Part shown: positions 24,639-33,662 of the stretch, in pieces
How positions within the stretch are numbered: the first letter of the stretch is position 1
How the letters are laid out: every line of letters starts with the position of its first letter
Assembly (NCBI GenBank): GCA_947454025.1
Contig: CANGIZ010000014.1
Span: 1-39,678, forward strand
DNA: 39,678 bases
DNA from: Bacteroidota bacterium
GTDB lineage: Bacteria > Bacteroidota > Bacteroidia > Chitinophagales > Chitinophagaceae
Direction: 5' to 3'
Translations under genes and position numbers: made by a program
Notes under the pieces: generated by a model
Databases searched by the model: none
Seen by the model: the letters and a program-made list of their open reading frames with translations, nothing else
What the model was told of the DNA's origin: nothing

Positions 24639-27044
24639 ATGTATCAAAAATTCACTTGCACACTGATTTTAATCTTTTTTTTATTTGCTTTATTTCCTAA
24701 TGCATATACTCAAGCCATTGATAGTGCTTTAGCGCGTTTTAATGAAAATACCCCACAAGAAAAGGTTTATCTGCATTTTGATAATAGTAAATATGCTCCA
24801 GGACAGACTATTTGGTACAAAGCGTATTTAATGTCAGGTTTTCAACCATCAACAATTTCAAAAAACTTTTATATTGACTGGTATGATAATGATGGAAATT
24901 TAATTAGTTCTCAAGTTACACCTGTAGTTTATAGTTATGCGGCTGCAAATTTCAAAATACCTGATAGTTTTATTGGAAGTAGCATTCATGCTGTTGCTTA
25001 CACTAAATGGATGAGAAATTTTGACTCGGCATACTTCTTTCAAAAAGAATTTCAAATTGTATCAGGTAAAAATATAATAGAAGCAAGAAGTTTTAGCAGT
25101 AAATCTTCTTCAATACAGTTTCTGCCAGAGTCGGGAACTTTACTTTCAAATAGATTAAACGTTGTTGCTTTTAAAGCAATAAATGGCTTGGGTCTACCTG
25201 AAAATGTAACAGGAATAATAAGAAACTCAAAAGGTGATTCTATTGTATCATTTAAATCTATACACGATGGATTGGGTAAGTTTCAATTTATTCCGATAAG
25301 TGGTGAGGAATATACAGCTATGTGGAAAGACATAACAAGTATAATACATAAAAACACGTTACCAATTTCACAAGATGTAGGTATTAATTTGAGTTTAGAA
25401 CCTGGTCGTTCCAATAGAATATTTCACGTCCAAAGAACAAAAGAAGTGCCAGAATCTATGAAACAACTTATACTTGTTGGACAAATGAATGGCACTATAT
25501 TGTTTATGGCAAAGTTAAATTTAACAGATAAACAAGCCATTACAAGCACTCTTCCTATAAATAAAATGTTATCTGGAATTTTACAACTAACACTATTTGA
25601 TTCAGACGAAAAACCACTATGTGAGCGAATTATTTTCCTTAAAAATGATGACTACAAATTAAATGCTAACGTAAAAATAGATACATTAAGTACGGCAAAA
25701 AGAGGAAAGAATGTAATTGAGATTGAACTAAAAGATAGCACATATTCTAACTTTTCTTTGGCTATTACCGATGCTAATACTAACGAAATATCTGATGACA
25801 ATATTGTATCTCATTTGCTGCTTAATGGAGAACTGAGTGGTAATATATATAAACCATCATACTATTTCAGTTCTAATGCAGACAGTGTGTCTAATCATTT
25901 GGACTTAGTGATGCTTACCAATGGGTGGAGAAGATATAATTGGAAAAATATATTAGAAAATCAAATAACTGATTTAAAATTTACACGAGATAGTGATTAT
26001 CAAAATTTAAATGGTAAAATTTTAGAATATTCAAACAAAAAATCAAAAAAACCAGAAACTATTAATTTAATTTTTGTAGCTAAGGATTCAAGTAATAATA
26101 TGATAACGCTCCCAATTTCAGATGATGGTACATTTATAAGTAGAAATGCCATGTTATATGATACTACAAAAATTTATTTTAAACTAAATGGTAATACTGC
26201 ACTAAATAATAAAAACATAATAATTGAGAATAATCTATTCAAGACTAATCCAAGCATAATATACAATGACTTAAGGTCTAACTATGATACATCGGGATTA
26301 AGTAAACTCCAATACATTATTCAAGAACAAGCTAAATTAGACTCAATTAATAAACATAATACACTCAATGACGTTACTGTTTTTACAAAACAAAGATCAA
26401 GAATTAAAGAGTTAGATAAGAAGTTTACTTTTGGTGTTTTTTCTGGGGAAGCTGCTGCTGCATTTGATATGACTACTTTACAGAATGCAAGCCATTCTAT
26501 AGATGTTTATGATTTTTTAGATGGTAAAGTTCCAGGTTTGGAATTTACCAGTACCGAAGGTGGTACTATGGCTAGAAAGGCAGAATTCAGAAGAGGGAAA
26601 GCATCTTTTTATTTGAATGAAAATTATATTAATGAAACAGAGGCAGCCAATATTGACATGAGTATGGTTGCATATATAAAGGTATTTAGCCCACCGGGAA
26701 TATCTGGCCCAAATGGTAGTGGTGGTGCAATTGCAATTTATACTAAAAAAGGAGTAGAATTAAATTCAAAGGACTTTATTGCTAATGGAATGGACTATAA
26801 ATTATATACAGGCTATGTTGGGTATAAAGAGTTTTATAGCCCTAATTATGCAGAAAAGTCGGTAGTCAATAATAAAGATTTGCGTTCCACTCTACTATGG
26901 GATCCTTGGATAATACTTGATAAATCAAATCAAAAAATAAAAGTTACATTTTATAATAATGACATCTCTAATTCTTTTAGATTAGTTCTAGAAGGAATGG
27001 ATAGTAAAGGGAAATTAGTATCAATTCACAAGCAGTTGCAATAA
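24639..27044 (+). CDS. MG2/TonB-plug protein in the peptide-export locus
   Basis: An 801-residue exported protein: signal peptide (1-25), an MG2-type macroglobulin domain (EKVYLHFDNSKYAPGQTIWYKAYL, about 40-140), further beta domains, and near the C-terminus a TonB-plug-like domain (about 625-705; HSIDVYDFLDGKVPGLEF and SGPNGSGGAIAIYTKKG). There is no barrel. The family is common in Bacteroidota and of unknown function. Its position between the peptide and exporter genes suggests a periplasmic or outer-membrane part of the peptide route. It is a longer paralogue of the chromosomal protein at 11090-12214. Confidence 0.78.
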   Translation: MYQKFTCTLILIFFLFALFPNAYTQAIDSALARFNENTPQEKVYLHFDNSKYAPGQTIWYKAYLMSGFQPSTISKNFYIDWYDNDGNLISSQVTPVVYSYAAANFKIPDSFIGSSIHAVAYTKWMRNFDSAYFFQKEFQIVSGKNIIEARSFSSKSSSIQFLPESGTLLSNRLNVVAFKAINGLGLPENVTGIIRNSKGDSIVSFKSIHDGLGKFQFIPISGEEYTAMWKDITSIIHKNTLPISQDVGINLSLEPGRSNRIFHVQRTKEVPESMKQLILVGQMNGTILFMAKLNLTDKQAITSTLPINKMLSGILQLTLFDSDEKPLCERIIFLKNDDYKLNANVKIDTLSTAKRGKNVIEIELKDSTYSNFSLAITDANTNEISDDNIVSHLLLNGELSGNIYKPSYYFSSNADSVSNHLDLVMLTNGWRRYNWKNILENQITDLKFTRDSDYQNLNGKILEYSNKKSKKPETINLIFVAKDSSNNMITLPISDDGTFISRNAMLYDTTKIYFKLNGNTALNNKNIIIENNLFKTNPSIIYNDLRSNYDTSGLSKLQYIIQEQAKLDSINKHNTLNDVTVFTKQRSRIKELDKKFTFGVFSGEAAAAFDMTTLQNASHSIDVYDFLDGKVPGLEFTSTEGGTMARKAEFRRGKASFYLNENYINETEAANIDMSMVAYIKVFSPPGISGPNGSGGAIAIYTKKGVELNSKDFIANGMDYKLYTGYVGYKEFYSPNYAEKSVVNNKDLRSTLLWDPWIILDKSNQKIKVTFYNNDISNSFRLVLEGMDSKGKLVSIHKQLQ

Positions 27045-27062
27045 CATTAAATCTATTAATTT

Positions 27063-28253
27063 ATGAAATTAATCTTAACGAGTTTTTTAATGGTAATATC
27101 TATTGTTACAATCGCACAGTTTAAAATTATTGGGAAGGTGTTAGATAGAGAAACTCAAAAACCCCTAGAAGGGATTAGTATATTTTTAAGTCATACTACT
27201 AATGGGACTATTACAAATGCAAAAGGTGATTTTCAATTAGAACATTTAAAACCAGGTAAGTACGAGTTAGTGGCTACTTCTTTAAATTTTGAAGACAATA
27301 TTGTTTCGATTCAGGTTAGTCAAACCAATGAACCAATAGTAATTAGCTTAAATCCGACTGCAAATCAATTAAAAGAGGTCATAGTTGAATCTTATGATGA
27401 AAATGGTTGGGATAAATGGGGGGAGAGTTTCAATTCATATTTTATAGGCAGCCCCGATTTGGCTAAAAACTGTTTATTTAAGAATCCAGATGTACTAAAG
27501 TTTAAATTTGGATCTAACTCGAATAAACTAAGAGCATTTACCAATGAGAAGTTAATTTTTGAAAATAACTCATTAGGTTATAGGATAATTTATTTATTGT
27601 CTAAATTTGAAATAGACTTTAACAATAACACTTTTTTATTTAAAGGCTATCCTCTTTTTGAAGAATTGAAACCAAGTAATTCCAAACAGTTAGCCGAATG
27701 GAATAAGAATCGTAATGAAACATATAAAGGGTCGTTAAGACATTTTATTAGGAGCCTATATAATAATCAATTAGTTAAAGACGGATTTGAAGTAAGGAAG
27801 GTTAAAATTGTTTCAAAGGAGGAAGAATACAGGGTAAAAGAACTTATTAAACAATTACATAGTAATGTAGATAGGGATTCATTGGATTATTATACAAAAG
27901 TTAGAAATCTTTCATTTGATGAAAATAAAGTAACACTTAATTCTATTTTGTCTCGTGATAGTATTATTTCTAATTCAAGTGACCCCAATGCTAGATCACT
28001 TTATTTTCAAGAGAATTTACAGATTTTATACTTGAATAAAAGAATTCCAAATGGGTTTGCTAAAACCCTACCTGCATATAGAGGTTATGAACTAACAAGA
28101 ACCGATATAAGTTTAAGGACAAATAGTCCAATTTTTATATATGCAAATGGTAATTACTATAATGGTTTAGAGCTATTAACGGACGGGTATTGGTCATGGT
28201 CAGAAAAAGTATCTACTATGTTGCCAAGTGATTTTCAATTTGATAATCACTAA
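27063..28253 (+). CDS. Carboxypeptidase-regulatory-like domain protein
   Basis: A 396-residue protein with a signal peptide (1-18) and a CarboxypepD_reg-like beta sandwich (about 20-110; IIGKVLDRETQKPLEGISIFL, then NAKGDFQLEHLKPGKYEL). The rest (110-396) is unrecognised, mixed charged and aromatic, and has no barrel signature. Such N-terminal domains are usual in Bacteroidota envelope proteins. It follows the MG2/plug gene by 18 bases and precedes the exporter by 31 bases, so it is in the same operon. Confidence 0.75.
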   Translation: MKLILTSFLMVISIVTIAQFKIIGKVLDRETQKPLEGISIFLSHTTNGTITNAKGDFQLEHLKPGKYELVATSLNFEDNIVSIQVSQTNEPIVISLNPTANQLKEVIVESYDENGWDKWGESFNSYFIGSPDLAKNCLFKNPDVLKFKFGSNSNKLRAFTNEKLIFENNSLGYRIIYLLSKFEIDFNNNTFLFKGYPLFEELKPSNSKQLAEWNKNRNETYKGSLRHFIRSLYNNQLVKDGFEVRKVKIVSKEEEYRVKELIKQLHSNVDRDSLDYYTKVRNLSFDENKVTLNSILSRDSIISNSSDPNARSLYFQENLQILYLNKRIPNGFAKTLPAYRGYELTRTDISLRTNSPIFIYANGNYYNGLELLTDGYWSWSEKVSTMLPSDFQFDNH

Positions 28254-28284
28254 ATTATAATTTATAATATTTAAAATTTCAAAC

Positions 28285-30516
28285 TTGTTTAAAAAACATT
28301 TTTTCTTTAAACAACTAAATGAAATGGATTGTGGACCAACTTGCTTAAAGATGGTCTGTAAATTTTATGGGAAAGATATTAGAACAGAGTCAATAAGAGA
28401 AATTTCTGGTTATAATAAACTAGGCGTTAGTTTATTAGGATTGAGTGATGCTGCTGAAAAAATTGGACTTGATTCTAAAGGGGTTTTATTGAAATTTGAT
28501 GAGTTGGCTTCAAATGTTAAACTTCCTGTAATTATACATTGGGGACAAAATCATTTCGTTGTAGTATTGAAAATTATAAAAGCAAAAAGCCTCTCTAAAA
28601 TTAATAAAGGAGACTATTGTATTCAAATTGCTGATCCAGCTGTGGGAATAATTAATTTAAATAAAAACGAATTTCTTGATAAATGGTTAAGTAAAAAAGA
28701 AGAAGACAAGACTTTTGGAGTAGCATTAATTCTTGAACCAAATAAAAAATTCTTTGATTTAAAAAATGAAAAAAAGAAATTTGCCAATTGGGATTTGATT
28801 ATTAAACATATCAAAGGGGAGAAAAATAGAATATTTAAAATACTATTTGCATTAGTTTTATCATCATTAATTCAACTTGTCTTTCCTTTTTTAACACAGA
28901 ATTTAGTTGATAAAGGAATAAATAAACACAATTTAAATTTTGTTACTATTGTCTTATTTGCGCAATTGATGTTAATGTTCAGTAGATCTACAATTGATTT
29001 TATTAAATCTAGAATTTTGTTGAGGTTGTCAACAATTGTTAATATTTCATTGTTTTCGGACTTTTGGAATAAACTTGTGAAGTTGCCAGTTTCACATTTT
29101 GAAACTATTCATACTGGAGACACATTACAAAAAATAAATGATAACAGAGAAGTTCAAAATTTTCTTACAGGATCTTCAATTAATATTCTATTTTCTTTAT
29201 TCAGCTTTATTGTATTCTCAACAATTTTAATAAATTATAATATTATTTTATTTATTATATTTTCCATAGGAAGCTTTTTATACTTTATTTGGATAAATTT
29301 ATTTTTTAAAATCAAACGAGAATTAAATTATAGAAATTTTCATCTATTTACGAAGGAAAATAATGCTACATTACAACTAGTTCAAGGGATGCACGAAATT
29401 AGAATGAATGGCGCCGAGAAAATAAAGACTTCTGAGTGGATTAATATACAATCAGACATATCTAAATTGAAGTTTAGGAGCCTTTCTTACACACAATTAC
29501 AACAATCGGGTGCTTTAATTATAAGTCAAGGTAAAGATATAATAATAACATTTCTTGTGAGTAAGTATGTAATTGAAGGGAAACTTTCATTCGGAGCTTT
29601 GCTAGCTATTCAATATATTATTGGACAACTCGAAGCTCCAATTGAACAAATTGTATCCTTTTTGCAGTCTGCACAAGGAGCTAAAATAAGTTTAGAAAGA
29701 CTAAATGAAATATATCAAATAGAAGATGAGGAAAAAGAATCTATTGAGTATTTAAAAAATTTACCAAATAATAAGAATATAATTTTTCGAAATCTTTCAT
29801 TTAAATATCCGGGAAATGATAATGAGTATGTATTAAAAAACATTTCTTTATGTATTGAGGAAGGTAAGACTACTGCAATAGTTGGAGTTAGTGGAAGTGG
29901 TAAAACTACTATCTTAAAATTACTTTTAAAATTTTATGAAAATTTTGATGGCAGTATTGAGATTGGGAAAGAGAGTTTGAATAAAATTAGTTCTAGTTTC
30001 TGGAGAAAACAATGTAGTGCTGTTTTACAAGATGGGTATATTTTCAATGACTCTATCGCTAATAATATTGCAATTAGTGGAATTATAGATTTTGAGTTAT
30101 TAAAAATTGCTGCTAAAAAGGCAAATATTTTAGAATACATCGAATCGCTTCCCAACTCTTTTGACACAATATTAGGTAGTGAAGGTTTTGGCCTAAGTCA
30201 AGGTCAAAAACAAAGATTATTAATTGCTAGGGCAATATATAAAAATCCCAAGTTTATTTTTTTTGATGAAGCTACAAATGCACTTGATTCATACAATGAA
30301 AAAATAATTATTGAGAACATGAATAATTTTTTTATTGGCAGAACCGTTATAGTGGTAGCACATAGACTAAGTACCGTAAAAAATGCAGACAAAATAATTG
30401 TTTTGAAAGATGGAAAAATTGTTGAGGAAGGACGTCATTTAGAGCTACTTGAAAATAAAGGTCCATATTTTGAACTAATTAAAAATCAAATTGATTTTAA
30501 AAAAGAAATTATCTAA
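28285..30516 (+). CDS. C39-peptidase ABC exporter
   Basis: A 743-residue bacteriocin-type exporter. The N-terminal C39 protease (1-150) has the oxyanion Gln and catalytic Cys in KQLNEMDCGPTC (Q10, C16), a His in NHFVVV and an Asp in IADP. A six-helix transmembrane domain (about 180-470) and an ABC ATPase follow, with Walker A GVSGSGKTT, signature LSQGQ, Walker B FIFFDEAT and the switch His in AHRLS. I chose TTG 28285, because the first ATG would remove the catalytic Gln. It should cleave after Gly-Gly and export the 24431 peptide. No HlyD-type fusion protein gene is present nearby. Confidence 0.92.
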   Translation: MFKKHFFFKQLNEMDCGPTCLKMVCKFYGKDIRTESIREISGYNKLGVSLLGLSDAAEKIGLDSKGVLLKFDELASNVKLPVIIHWGQNHFVVVLKIIKAKSLSKINKGDYCIQIADPAVGIINLNKNEFLDKWLSKKEEDKTFGVALILEPNKKFFDLKNEKKKFANWDLIIKHIKGEKNRIFKILFALVLSSLIQLVFPFLTQNLVDKGINKHNLNFVTIVLFAQLMLMFSRSTIDFIKSRILLRLSTIVNISLFSDFWNKLVKLPVSHFETIHTGDTLQKINDNREVQNFLTGSSINILFSLFSFIVFSTILINYNIILFIIFSIGSFLYFIWINLFFKIKRELNYRNFHLFTKENNATLQLVQGMHEIRMNGAEKIKTSEWINIQSDISKLKFRSLSYTQLQQSGALIISQGKDIIITFLVSKYVIEGKLSFGALLAIQYIIGQLEAPIEQIVSFLQSAQGAKISLERLNEIYQIEDEEKESIEYLKNLPNNKNIIFRNLSFKYPGNDNEYVLKNISLCIEEGKTTAIVGVSGSGKTTILKLLLKFYENFDGSIEIGKESLNKISSSFWRKQCSAVLQDGYIFNDSIANNIAISGIIDFELLKIAAKKANILEYIESLPNSFDTILGSEGFGLSQGQKQRLLIARAIYKNPKFIFFDEATNALDSYNEKIIIENMNNFFIGRTVIVVAHRLSTVKNADKIIVLKDGKIVEEGRHLELLENKGPYFELIKNQIDFKKEII

Positions 30517-30571
30517 ATATTTCAAATTATATATAGATATATTGAGATTTAATATTTGAAAAATATATAAA

Positions 30572-32356
30572 ATGTCACATTACTTGTCAGAATTAAGTAT
30601 TAAAAATTTCAAATCTATTCAAAATGAAAATTTTGAATTATCCGCTTTTACACCACTTGTTGGATATAACAATGCAGGAAAATCAAATATCATTGAAGCT
30701 ATAAAATGGTTACTTCGAAAAAGCACACTTTCTGAAACTGATTTTTTTGACATCACTCAACCCGTCGAAACGGAAGGCCGAATTTCAGGAATTTCTGCTT
30801 CAATTTTAGCACAGTTACCTGTTAGCCATCAAACAGCTATTTCCCCATTTTTATTTACAGATTCATTGTATATCAAGAGAGTTCAAACTATACCAAATAT
30901 TGTTACATCGCAAATACGCCTTTATATCAAAGACCCATCTCAAATTGGGACTGCAGATGAATGGAGACTTAATCCTATAGGAATAGACCAAGCGATTCAA
31001 GTTCTATTTCCGGAACCGATTCACATTGGAGCAATGGAAAATTCAGAAGAAGATGTTAGTAAAAGTAAGAACACAACTACAATTGGCAAATTACTAGCAG
31101 AAATAATCGGACCTATACAAACTAGTTATAGTAGTCAGGTTCAGAATGCATTACTTGGAATAAAAGATCTCTTAAATGCGGATGGTTCTGCAAGGGCTTC
31201 AGAACTAAATGATTTTGATAAAGTAGTAAATAGTAAAGTAGAATCATTTTTTCCTGGTGTTAGTATCAAAATTCATATTCCGACACCTGAATTAAAGGAA
31301 GTGTTTTCTAAAGGGACAATAAAAGTATTTGAAAATCAAAATTCTTGTGGTAGAGATGTTTCTGCTTTAGGACATGGTGCTCAACGTTCTATTCAAATGG
31401 CTTTGGTAAGACATTTAGCTGATATCAAGAGGGTAACATCTGGAATGAATTCAAATACAATTTTATTAATTGATGAACCTGAATTGTATTTACATCCTCA
31501 AGCTATTGAAGTATTGAGAGATGCACTTAAAAAAATTTCTAATCAGGGTTATCAAGTGATATTTACTACTCATTCGCCTTTTATGATCACATCAACAGAT
31601 GTTGAAAATACTATATTAGTCAGAAACAATAATAATATTGGGACCCATAAAAGAAATTCATTAAGGACAGCTATTACAAAAGTTGCCGCTTCATATCCTA
31701 GTCAACTGGAAATCATATTTTCATTGAGTAATTCATCAAACATATTATTTGCCGAGAAAGTAATTTTAGCAGAAGGAAAAACTGAAAATAGATTATTGCC
31801 TAAAATAATTCAAAAAATAACCGGACAAACTCTTGGACTTCATAAAACTGCATTAGTTCCGATGGATGGCTCTGGTAATACTCGTAAAACAATTGAAGTT
31901 CTAACTGCTATGGGAATTCCTACTAAAGCAATTGTTGATCTTGACTACGCACTGAGGGAAGGTGAAACACAAGGATTTTTACATGTTAGTGATTTTGATG
32001 TTAAGGCAATTAAAGACCACCTTGCTATTATTGCACCAACACATTTAATTTGCTTGTATGGAGGTTGGCCAACAAGTATAAAAAATGGTAGTTCTATGTC
32101 TCCTTCAGATGCAATTTCATTATTAGCAAGTGAAGAAGCAATTCAAAAAAATCTTATTTCATTGAAAGATAAAATGAAGAAAAATGGAATTTTTATTTGG
32201 ACAAAAGGAGCAATTGAAAGTCATTTAGGTGGGATACAAAAAAATGAAAAGGGTTGGACAATCTTTAATTCAAGATTAGAAAAAGAAGAATTGGATGTCA
32301 TTTTACCTAATGACCATGCTGAAATTTTCGATTTAGTATCTTGGTTATTTTCCTGA
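30572..32356 (+). CDS. OLD-family ATPase-TOPRIM nuclease
   Basis: A 594-residue class 1 OLD-type protein: N-terminal ABC-like ATPase with Walker A (G31-YNNAGKS), Walker B LLIDEPE (298-304) and switch His H334, then a TOPRIM domain with E401 in AEGKTE and the D456-L-D motif. These proteins are DNA nucleases used in phage defence, as in P2 OLD or GajA of Gabija. No UvrD-like GajB partner gene is adjacent; the next thing downstream is an IS3 copy 11 bases after the stop. It is therefore a stand-alone OLD, or the IS displaced a partner; no remnant of a partner is seen on the far side. Confidence 0.9.
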   Translation: MSHYLSELSIKNFKSIQNENFELSAFTPLVGYNNAGKSNIIEAIKWLLRKSTLSETDFFDITQPVETEGRISGISASILAQLPVSHQTAISPFLFTDSLYIKRVQTIPNIVTSQIRLYIKDPSQIGTADEWRLNPIGIDQAIQVLFPEPIHIGAMENSEEDVSKSKNTTTIGKLLAEIIGPIQTSYSSQVQNALLGIKDLLNADGSARASELNDFDKVVNSKVESFFPGVSIKIHIPTPELKEVFSKGTIKVFENQNSCGRDVSALGHGAQRSIQMALVRHLADIKRVTSGMNSNTILLIDEPELYLHPQAIEVLRDALKKISNQGYQVIFTTHSPFMITSTDVENTILVRNNNNIGTHKRNSLRTAITKVAASYPSQLEIIFSLSNSSNILFAEKVILAEGKTENRLLPKIIQKITGQTLGLHKTALVPMDGSGNTRKTIEVLTAMGIPTKAIVDLDYALREGETQGFLHVSDFDVKAIKDHLAIIAPTHLICLYGGWPTSIKNGSSMSPSDAISLLASEEAIQKNLISLKDKMKKNGIFIWTKGAIESHLGGIQKNEKGWTIFNSRLEKEELDVILPNDHAEIFDLVSWLFS

Positions 32357-32384
32357 AACCCTAGTCTTGTAAGTACCCCTTATT

Positions 32385-33194
32385 TCAAACAGTTTTATTT
32401 AGAGCATAATCATTTTTAATAAGGTTCATTTTCCATTCATAGGGTGTTTTATTTCCTAGTGATTCATGTTGTCTTTTAGTATTATACTCCTCTATCCATT
32501 CGTCAGTTAATACCCTTACTTCGTTAAGATCAAAGAACAGGTAAGCATCTAAGATAGCTTCTCGATAGAGTCTGTTAAAGCGTTCAATATATCCATTTTG
32601 CATAGGCTTGCCAGGTTGGATAAACTGAAGGTTAATTCCTTTATCTAAGCTCCATAACTCAAGATCTTTAGAGGTAAACTCAGGGCCATTATCTGTTCTA
32701 ATAGATACTGGTTTTCCTCTTTGTTCAATGATTCTATCCAGCGTGCGTATTACCCTTCTAGAAGAAAGAGAAGTGTCCACTTCAATAGCTAATACCTCCC
32801 TAGAACAATCATCCATTACGTTTAGTGTTCTAAATTTTCTATTACCAACCATACTGTCACTCATAAAATCCATACTCCAACTTTGATTTACCAAGCTCTG
32901 TTGAGCTAAAGGTTGTTTAACTCTTGCAGGAAGTCTACGCTTGCCTTTACGCTTCCTGTTTAGTTTTAATAGCTTATAAATCCTATACACACGCTTGTGG
33001 TTCCAAAGTTTACCACCTCTACGTAAATAAGCAAAGAGCTTCCTAAAACCATAGGTAGGATGTTTAAAAGCAAGTTCCTGTAAGGCTTCTATCGCTTCAC
33101 TATCATCCTTCTTACTCTCGTAATAGAACTGTGATCTTGGAATAGCTATTAGTTTACAAGGCCTGCTCACTGGAACACCATACTCATGCACCAA
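32385..33194 (-). CDS. IS3-family transposase OrfB (DDE integrase core)
   Basis: The catalytic part of the transposase: HTH_21-type segment, then an rve integrase core with the DDE residues (D in SWSMDFMSD, D in IRTDNGPEF, E in NGYIERFNRLYR). The frame is open upstream and reads through the end of orfA with the usual ...GPATKRQLTQELVHEYG sequence. Expression is therefore most likely as an OrfAB fusion by -1 slippage at an A7G stretch (minus strand, 33232-33239). The TTG at 33194 is only a nominal start. Confidence 0.93.
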   Translation of the reverse strand: MVHEYGVPVSRPCKLIAIPRSQFYYESKKDDSEAIEALQELAFKHPTYGFRKLFAYLRRGGKLWNHKRVYRIYKLLKLNRKRKGKRRLPARVKQPLAQQSLVNQSWSMDFMSDSMVGNRKFRTLNVMDDCSREVLAIEVDTSLSSRRVIRTLDRIIEQRGKPVSIRTDNGPEFTSKDLELWSLDKGINLQFIQPGKPMQNGYIERFNRLYREAILDAYLFFDLNEVRVLTDEWIEEYNTKRQHESLGNKTPYEWKMNLIKNDYALNKTV

Positions 33195-33202
33195 CTCCTG
33201 TG

Positions 33203-33493
33203 TTAGCTGCCTTTTTGTGGCAGGGCCCAGCCTTTTTTTGAGAACAAATCCTTCAGTATCTGATTGTCCATGGCTACATCAGCATACATCTTTTTTAACC
33301 TTGAATTTTCTTCCTCAAGGTCTTTTAACCTCTTTACATCAGAAGCTTCCATACCGCCGTATTTGCTCTTCCAATTGTAAATAGTGGCCTCTGAAACAGC
33401 GTTCTCTCGGGCTAGTTCCTTGGTGGTTCTACCACCTTCCTGTTGTTTTAAAATGGAAACAATCTGGGTCTCCGTAAATCGTGTCTTTTTCAT
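33203..33493 (-). CDS. IS3-family transposase OrfA (helix-turn-helix)
   Basis: A 96-residue protein with a helix-turn-helix (FTETQIVSILKQQ...TTKELARENAVSEATIYNWK) and a leucine-zipper-like C-terminus (LKDLEEENSRLKKM). It binds the IS ends. Near its end the minus strand reads C-AAAAAAA-GG, a slippery stretch of the A-AAA-AAG type, which allows a -1 shift into OrfB. Confidence 0.92.
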   Translation of the reverse strand: MKKTRFTETQIVSILKQQEGGRTTKELARENAVSEATIYNWKSKYGGMEASDVKRLKDLEEENSRLKKMYADVAMDNQILKDLFSKKGWALPQKGS

Positions 33494-33662
33494 ATTTGCA
33501 GTTTAAATTTAAGCTTTTCGCTCTAATTTTAAACTGTCCGATTTTTAGGGACACTTACAGTCTAATAAGATTTTTTCGATAAATAGTATTTAAACAATAA
33601 TTTATTTATGCTGAATTCCACAATTACATTTTCAAGAAAATAGATTTCAGAAATTATTGTAT

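Larger units (their letters stand above)
32368..33559 (-). mobile_element. IS3-family insertion sequence with GTCT target duplication
   Basis: A 1192-bp element with imperfect terminal inverted repeats (TGTAAGTACCCCTTATTTCA at 32368 and TGTAAGTGTCCCTAAAAATC, reading inwards from 33559). The four bases GTCT occur directly outside both ends (32364-32367 and 33560-33563), a target-site duplication. Both orfs are intact, so the copy is probably recent and active. It inserted just downstream of the OLD gene without breaking a visible gene. Confidence 0.9.

Noticed and set aside
30572..32356. Gabija system (GajA)
   Set aside because: The OLD protein fits GajA in type, but no UvrD-like GajB gene is adjacent on either side, so I call only an OLD-family nuclease.
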